A stretch of 8,853 nt of DNA from Planctomycetaceae bacterium (GTDB lineage: Bacteria > Planctomycetota > Planctomycetia > Pirellulales > Thermoguttaceae). This document shows, piece by piece, positions 5,438 through 8,853 of this stretch (positions are counted from its first letter, which is position 1; each line of letters begins with the position of its first letter). The notes below the pieces were generated by a model, which was not told the DNA's origin, made no database searches, and was given only the letters and a program-made list of their open reading frames with translations. A program made the position numbers and the translations under genes. The DNA lies in the NCBI GenBank assembly GCA_031276415.1, contig JAISNF010000212.1, forward strand, positions 1 to 8,853, written 5' to 3'.

Positions 5438-7321
5438 TTATTCCAACACGGCAAGAGCGATTTCCACACGTCCGAACGGCGCACTCACCTGAACTCCGCA
5501 AACACGATGACGCACCGCCGCAATCATTTCACGGGCAATCTCAACTCCAACCGCTAATTGATCCTCCTTCGAATATTTTGATACGGCTTGCATACGGTTC
5601 ATCGTTTCATCCGGGACAATCACGCCCGGAACTTCGTTTTGCATAAATTCGGCGTTACGGTAACTCGCCAAAGGCCAAATTCCGGCAAGCACCGGAATCG
5701 GACAATCGCCAATCGCATCCAAAAACGACAACAACGCATTCGGATCAAAAACCGGTTGCGTAATCGCAAATTCGGCTCCGGCGTCAATTTTTTTACGAAA
5801 CCGATCCAATTCCCGTTTTCGATCTAATGAAGTTGGGTCAAGCCCGACACCAATAACAGCGTGAGTGGGCGAAAGAGCCTGACCACCAAGATCAACTCCA
5901 CGATTCAAACGCCGCTGAACCGCCGACATGCCGATTGAATCCGTATCAAAAACTCCTGTTGCGTCAGGATAACCGCCGAGTTTGGGCGGATCACCGGTTA
6001 CGAAAAGCAGGTTTCGGATTCCCAATGCCGCACAACCAAGAAGATCCGCCTGCATTCCAATTAAATTTCGGTCACGGCAACAAAAATGCAAAATCGGTTC
6101 GATATTGGCTTCCCGAAGAATTTGTTGCGCAACAACCAACGGCGAAATACGGGAACTTGCTCTGGGACCATCGGGAATGTTAATCGCATCAATTCCGTGA
6201 CGATAAAGTTTCCTGCTTTTTTCAATGGTTTCGGTTAAATCGTAACCGCGCGGCGGAACCAGTTCAACGGTCGTAACCCAATCACGTCGGGCAAATTTCC
6301 ATGATAAGCGTGAACGGTCTTGAAAAGGAGTTTCCGGTTGTTCTTTTACTTCCGGTTGTGTTGCGTGAAGAATTATTTTGGCGGATCGTCCTTTATCGAG
6401 AGGTTTAATCATTTTGGCAATTTCACGAATATGTTCCGGCGTCATTCCGCAACAACCGCCCACCGCCGCAACACCGAGATTGGCAAGCCGCATCGCATAA
6501 GTTGCAACATATTCCGGTGAACTATAATAAATCTGACGTCCTTCAAATTCTTTTGGAATTCCGGCATTCGGCTGAATAATCAACGGCAAATGGGTGATTT
6601 TAACCGCTTCTTCTGTTGCCTGCAAAAGACCTTCGGGACCAATTCCGCAATTCATTCCGAACGCAATCGGTTGAGCGAGATTTTCGGGAATAGGAGCAAG
6701 AAGCCGGGCGATAGGTTCGCCTGAGGCGGATTCTTTTTCCGAAACAACGGCACATGATAAAACAAAAGGAATTTTTGGACGTTTTATCATTGCCCGTGCG
6801 GCGCGTTCCATTGCTTCGCGGGACGGTTGTGTTTCAAATAAAATCACGTCAACTCCGTTGCCGGAATCCCAAAGTGCATCAACCTGTTCAAGAATTATTG
6901 TTTCGAGTTCGGATTCTGTGTAAGTTCCTGAAGGAATGGGACCAATTGAACCGGCAACAAACAATGAATTTTCCTGCGAATTTTCCTGTGAATTTTCCGG
7001 CGAATTACTGCCCGAAGATTGTGAGCCGGATGTTGCGATTTTACGGGCGATTCGCACACCGGCTTTGTTAATTTCAACAAGCCGGTCAGCAATTCCGTAT
7101 TTTTCCAATGTAGATCGGTTTGCTCCGAAGGTGTTTGTTGTCAGGACATCTGCGCCTGCTTCGCGATAATCTGCCAGAATTTGTTCAATCAAATTCGGAT
7201 CGGTCAGGTTCAGTTCATCGAAACAACGGTTTGTAAAAATGTGATGCCGATAAAGTTCGGTTCCCATCGGACCATCGAAAACAAGAATACGCTGATGGAG
7301 AGCCTCCGCAAATGTGGACAT
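5438..7321 (-). CDS. Bifunctional homocysteine S-methyltransferase / methylenetetrahydrofolate reductase
   Basis: A 627-aa YitJ-like fusion that links folate one-carbon metabolism to methionine synthesis in the cytoplasm. Residues about 10-305 are a homocysteine S-methyltransferase barrel (PF02574): FDGPMGTELYR (15-25), TTNTFGANR (61-69), and the zinc-binding cysteines Cys225 (FGMNCGIGP) and Cys290/Cys291 (GGCCGMTPEHI). Residues about 340-625 are an FAD-dependent methylenetetrahydrofolate reductase: Glu353 in VELVPPRG and Asp444 in VTGDPP correspond to the catalytic Glu and FAD-site Asp of MetF, and QPVFD (522-526) is also conserved. Length is normal for the fusion. Residues 97-119 are an Asn/Ser/Glu/Gln-rich insert encoded by a 12-bp tandem repeat. 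No Shine-Dalgarno precedes ATG 7321; the 5' region has heptamer repeats. I find no SAM-I or cobalamin riboswitch upstream. Both active sites look intact. The methyl donor (S-methylmethionine or methylfolate) cannot be told from sequence. Confidence 0.93.
   Translation of the reverse strand: MSTFAEALHQRILVFDGPMGTELYRHHIFTNRCFDELNLTDPNLIEQILADYREAGADVLTTNTFGANRSTLEKYGIADRLVEINKAGVRIARKIATSGSQSSGSNSPENSQENSQENSLFVAGSIGPIPSGTYTESELETIILEQVDALWDSGNGVDVILFETQPSREAMERAARAMIKRPKIPFVLSCAVVSEKESASGEPIARLLAPIPENLAQPIAFGMNCGIGPEGLLQATEEAVKITHLPLIIQPNAGIPKEFEGRQIYYSSPEYVATYAMRLANLGVAAVGGCCGMTPEHIREIAKMIKPLDKGRSAKIILHATQPEVKEQPETPFQDRSRLSWKFARRDWVTTVELVPPRGYDLTETIEKSRKLYRHGIDAINIPDGPRASSRISPLVVAQQILREANIEPILHFCCRDRNLIGMQADLLGCAALGIRNLLFVTGDPPKLGGYPDATGVFDTDSIGMSAVQRRLNRGVDLGGQALSPTHAVIGVGLDPTSLDRKRELDRFRKKIDAGAEFAITQPVFDPNALLSFLDAIGDCPIPVLAGIWPLASYRNAEFMQNEVPGVIVPDETMNRMQAVSKYSKEDQLAVGVEIAREMIAAVRHRVCGVQVSAPFGRVEIALAVLE
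6966..7001 (-). repeat. 12-bp tandem repeat inside the methyltransferase domain
   Basis: Three units beginning GAATTTTCC (at 6966, 6978, 6990; third positions GC, GT, GC after CCT/CCG) plus the start of a fourth at 7002. On the coding strand they give repeated ENS(Q/P) tetrapeptides at residues about 108-119, in a surface loop before FVAGSIGP. In-frame length change by units of four residues is expected. Confidence 0.85.
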
Positions 7322-7331
7322 AGTTTTTTTT

Positions 7332-7352
7332 AGTTAATAGTTAGTAGTTATA
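7332..7352 (+). repeat. Degenerate heptamer repeat upstream of the methionine gene
   Basis: AGTTAAT, AGTTAGT and AGTTATA follow without gaps, 11-31 bases upstream of the minus-strand ATG at 7321, so they occupy the leader where a ribosome binding site would be. Related to AGTTGAT/AGTGGAT at 4232-4258 and 5404-5428. Confidence 0.55.
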
Positions 7353-7394
7353 CTCATTTACACTTTAAAATTTGGTTTTCGTCTCACAATATCA

Positions 7395-7438
7395 ATTGAT
7401 TAAAAATTGATTAAAAATTAATTCAAAATTGATTCAAA
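7395..7438. repeat. Four 11-bp tandem units with phased A-tracts
   Basis: ATTGATTAAAA (7395), ATTGATTAAAA (7406), ATTAATTCAAA (7417) and ATTGATTCAAA (7428) are in strict 11-bp register. A-tracts repeated once per helical turn bend DNA, so this is a predicted curved segment 75-117 bases upstream of the methionine gene start, in the place of an upstream promoter or nucleoid-protein site. Confidence 0.75.
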
Positions 7439-7440
7439 TT

Positions 7441-7488
7441 GCCCCAGCGGGGCATTGCCAATGTAGCCGGCGGTTTTAACCGCCGGAA
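7441..7488 (+). repeat. GCCCC hairpin plus REP-like GC-rich hairpin, copy 2
   Basis: GCCCC (7441-7445), AGC, GGGGC (7449-7453) is a short GC-rich hairpin. Nine bases later CCGGCGGTT (7467-7475) and AACCGCCGG (7478-7486) form the same 9-bp stem as at 4190-4209. The 27 bases 7462-7488 are identical to the reverse complement of 4188-4214. Copy 1 lacks the GCCCC companion. No transposase gene of the REP-associated type is in the window. Confidence 0.75.
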
Positions 7489-7604
7489 GGAATATATTAA
7501 AATATTACAAAAATACCAATACACTAAACAATCCAGAGTATAACATAAAAAAACAAAAAATAAAATAGGACTTCAAATACAGCGAATCAGGTATTTTATT
7601 TTGC

Positions 7605-7698
7605 GGTAACTTCTAATAACCGGTTTTTTTATGAACCACAGAGAACACAGAGTTTACAGAGAAGAAAAATTTCCTCTGTGTTCTCTGTGTTCTCTGTG
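7605..7698. repeat. Inverted-repeat element C, CACAGAG type, with strong stem-loop
   Basis: It starts with the same 18 bases as element A (GGTAACTTCTAATAACCG, 7605-7622). Two 25-base arms follow, 7637-7661 (CACAGAGAACACAGAG, then TTTACAGAG) and 7674-7698, complementary at 22 of 25 positions around a 12-base loop. The right arm is itself a tandem of CTCTGTGTT units. A right terminal repeat is not clear; a weak candidate is near 7772-7788 (CCGAAGGTAAC), so the element may extend that far. No ORF inside. Confidence 0.7.
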
Positions 7699-7835
7699 AT
7701 AATTTGAGTCATCTGCTAATTCACTTTGTAAATTTTGTCTATTTTTAGCAATTTTTCTATTTTTGCTAATTTTTCCGAAGGTAACGATTGACCAGTCGAT
7801 TTATTTTGTCTAAAATACCATATAACTGTAATAAT

Positions 7836-7872
7836 GGTTATCTTCGTTATATTCAAAATAATTGCGATAACC
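7836..7872 (+). promoter_or_regulatory. Inverted repeat in the flagellin leader region
   Basis: GGTTATC (7836-7842) and GATAACC (7866-7872) are exact complements separated by 23 bases, ending 34 bases before the flagellin ATG. It may be a leader hairpin or an operator. I looked for a sigma-28 promoter (TAAA-N15-GCCGATAA): TGCGATAA at 7863-7870 resembles the -10 half, but no TAAA sits at the right distance, so I do not call a promoter. Confidence 0.35.
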
Positions 7873-7906
7873 GTATTTTTCCACTTTAACCCAATAAATT
7901 ACTACT

Positions 7907-8853
7907 ATGTCTATTTATTTTAGTACAAACATTCCAGAGATGCGTTCGGTTTTTTCCTACAACCGAATCAGTAATGAGATTGCAAATTCGATGCGTCGGT
8001 TGGAAACCGGTCAGCGGATTAACACGGCGCAGGATGATCCGAGCGGATTGATTGTTCGTGAAGTATTGCGAACAGATATTAAGGGGATTCAATCCGCTCA
8101 AAAAAATGTTTCACAAGCCAATAGTCTATTGACGATAGCGGAAAGCGGTATGAATAATATTGCTTCGTTGCTTACGGGAGTTCAGGGAACCGATGATACG
8201 GGCTTGCTTGGTTTGATCTACGACAATCAACTTTCAGCCGGTGAGAAAAAGTCAATGATTAGCGATGTTTTGAACACTATTGACAGTATTGCCCGATCAA
8301 CAACTTACAATGGACGCCAAATTATTAACGGTGCACTTGCTTACAATTATTCCGGTGTTGAAGCGTCGAAACTGGCGAATCTCCGAATTAATAAGGCTAA
8401 TGTTGCTGCCAACGGTTCCGAAATAAAGATTGATCTCCAGCAAAAAGCCGACAACGCAAGATTGGCACAGAAACTCATTGGTACGGAAATTAAAGAAGGA
8501 ACCACGCTAACAATTGCTCTTCAAAACCAGTCGAAAGTTACGTATAAATTCGAAAAAGATACGACGATAGTTACTTCTTTGACATCTACTGCTACTGGCG
8601 AGATGTTGGCTTCTGCTTTTGTTACGGAGTTAAACAAAACACTTCGCGGTTCCGGTGTAACGGCAAAACTTGATGATGATATTAGTAGTCCCTCGGCGAT
8701 TATTTTTGAATCGGATGCTGTCGGAAGTGACCAAATGATCGAAGTAACTACCGGAGGAATAACCGCTACCGATCTCGCTGATGCGATTGGAACAGTTAAA
8801 ATTGCTACTGGCAATGTATATGATTTAGGAACTTTTGCGAAAGGTTCTGAATC
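7907..8853 (+). CDS. fliC: Flagellin, N-terminal 315 residues (3' end outside window)
   Basis: The structural subunit of the flagellar filament, exported by the flagellar type III apparatus. Residues about 5-145 are the flagellin N-terminal helical domain (PF00669): RRLETGQRINTAQDDPSGLI (30-49), then REVLRTDIKGIQSAQKNV, NSLLTIAESGMNNIASLL (72-89) and STTYNGRQIINGAL (131-144). The DDPSGLI-EVLRTDI wording is like planctomycete flagellins. After a linker, residues about 197-283 look like a flagellin IN-type module: repeated beta strands (TLTIALQ, VTYKFEK), a VTELNKTLRGSGVTAKL stretch and AIIFESD. It is therefore a long flagellin with inserted outer domains; the C-terminal helices lie beyond the edge. 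ATG 7907 is the first in frame after an in-frame TAA at 7895; it has no Shine-Dalgarno. The hook-filament junction protein FlgL shares the N-terminal fold but fits less well. No other flagellar gene is adjacent. Confidence 0.9.
   Translation, partial: MSIYFSTNIPEMRSVFSYNRISNEIANSMRRLETGQRINTAQDDPSGLIVREVLRTDIKGIQSAQKNVSQANSLLTIAESGMNNIASLLTGVQGTDDTGLLGLIYDNQLSAGEKKSMISDVLNTIDSIARSTTYNGRQIINGALAYNYSGVEASKLANLRINKANVAANGSEIKIDLQQKADNARLAQKLIGTEIKEGTTLTIALQNQSKVTYKFEKDTTIVTSLTSTATGEMLASAFVTELNKTLRGSGVTAKLDDDISSPSAIIFESDAVGSDQMIEVTTGGITATDLADAIGTVKIATGNVYDLGTFAKGSE

Larger units (their letters stand above)
7322..7906. other. 585-base gene-free region between divergent methionine and flagellin genes
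   Basis: No credible ORF is present. It must hold both promoters, as the flanking genes diverge. In order it contains heptamer repeats (7332-7352), an 11-bp A-tract array (7395-7438), a GCCCC hairpin and REP-like hairpin (7441-7488), a bland A+T-rich stretch with nothing recognisable (7489-7604), inverted-repeat element C (from 7605), and the flagellin leader region (about 7790-7906). Confidence 0.8.

Noticed and set aside
7322..7604. SAM or cobalamin riboswitch before the methionine gene
   Set aside because: I looked for the conserved cores on the minus strand; the region is A+T-rich repeats with none of the expected motifs.
7395..7722. CRISPR array
   Set aside because: The repeats are contiguous 9- and 11-bp units or a single fold-back, without regularly sized unique spacers, and there are no cas genes.
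7840..7870. Sigma-28 flagellar promoter
   Set aside because: TGCGATAA resembles the -10 half, but no TAAA lies 14-16 bases upstream.
8521..8814. 97-codon minus-strand ORF inside the flagellin gene
   Set aside because: Antisense shadow of the real flagellin frame, with no start signal.

Overview
The window looks like an A+T-rich member of the Planctomycetota, perhaps a gut or other anaerobic lineage. Three genes point that way: a 115-aa DUF3467 protein of the kind I know from planctomycete genomes, a flagellin whose N-terminal helix carries the planctomycete-like string DDPSGLI followed by EVLRTDI, and a PEP-CTERM surface protein. The stand-alone LUD-domain protein with a C-terminal cysteine cluster is a form I associate with anaerobes. 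The taxonomic call is inferred from protein family flavour only.

Layout, left to right. Positions 1-371 are the 3' end of a membrane protein gene, followed after 12 bases by a LUD-domain gene (384-1028), both on +. A DUF3467 gene (1239-1586, +) comes next, then a spacer filled by an inverted-repeat element (about 1615-1813). A possible 24-codon leader ORF (1817-1891) overlaps the start of a stand-alone PIN-domain nuclease gene (1888-2556, +). A second inverted-repeat element (about 2557-2791) fills the space to the convergent uvrC (2780-4126, -). Upstream of uvrC on the minus strand are a GC-rich hairpin repeat and a PEP-CTERM secreted protein gene (4236-5105, -). Then come a gap with a 15-bp perfect inverted repeat and a fused homocysteine S-methyltransferase/methylenetetrahydrofolate reductase gene (5438-7321, -). 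A 585-base gene-free region (7322-7906) is packed with repeats, and the flagellin gene (7907 onward, +) runs off the right edge.

The genes do not form one pathway: DNA repair (UvrC), one-carbon/methionine metabolism, motility, cell-surface display and a putative RNase sit next to each other. Only the membrane protein and LUD genes look like an operon. The most unusual content is intergenic. Four families of short repeats recur: (i) CACAGAG-type inverted-repeat elements with recognisable ends close to GGTAACTTCTAATAACC; (ii) a shared 27-bp REP-like hairpin; (iii) degenerate heptamers of the type AGTTGAT/AGTGGAT; (iv) an 11-bp phased A-tract array. Several of them supply gene signals: the last three sense codons and the stop of uvrC, the tail of the PEP-CTERM protein, and the ribosome binding site of the leader ORF before the PIN gene. 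I see no CRISPR array, tRNA, rRNA, transposase gene or defence system here; the candidate for something undescribed is the repeat/gene-boundary relationship.
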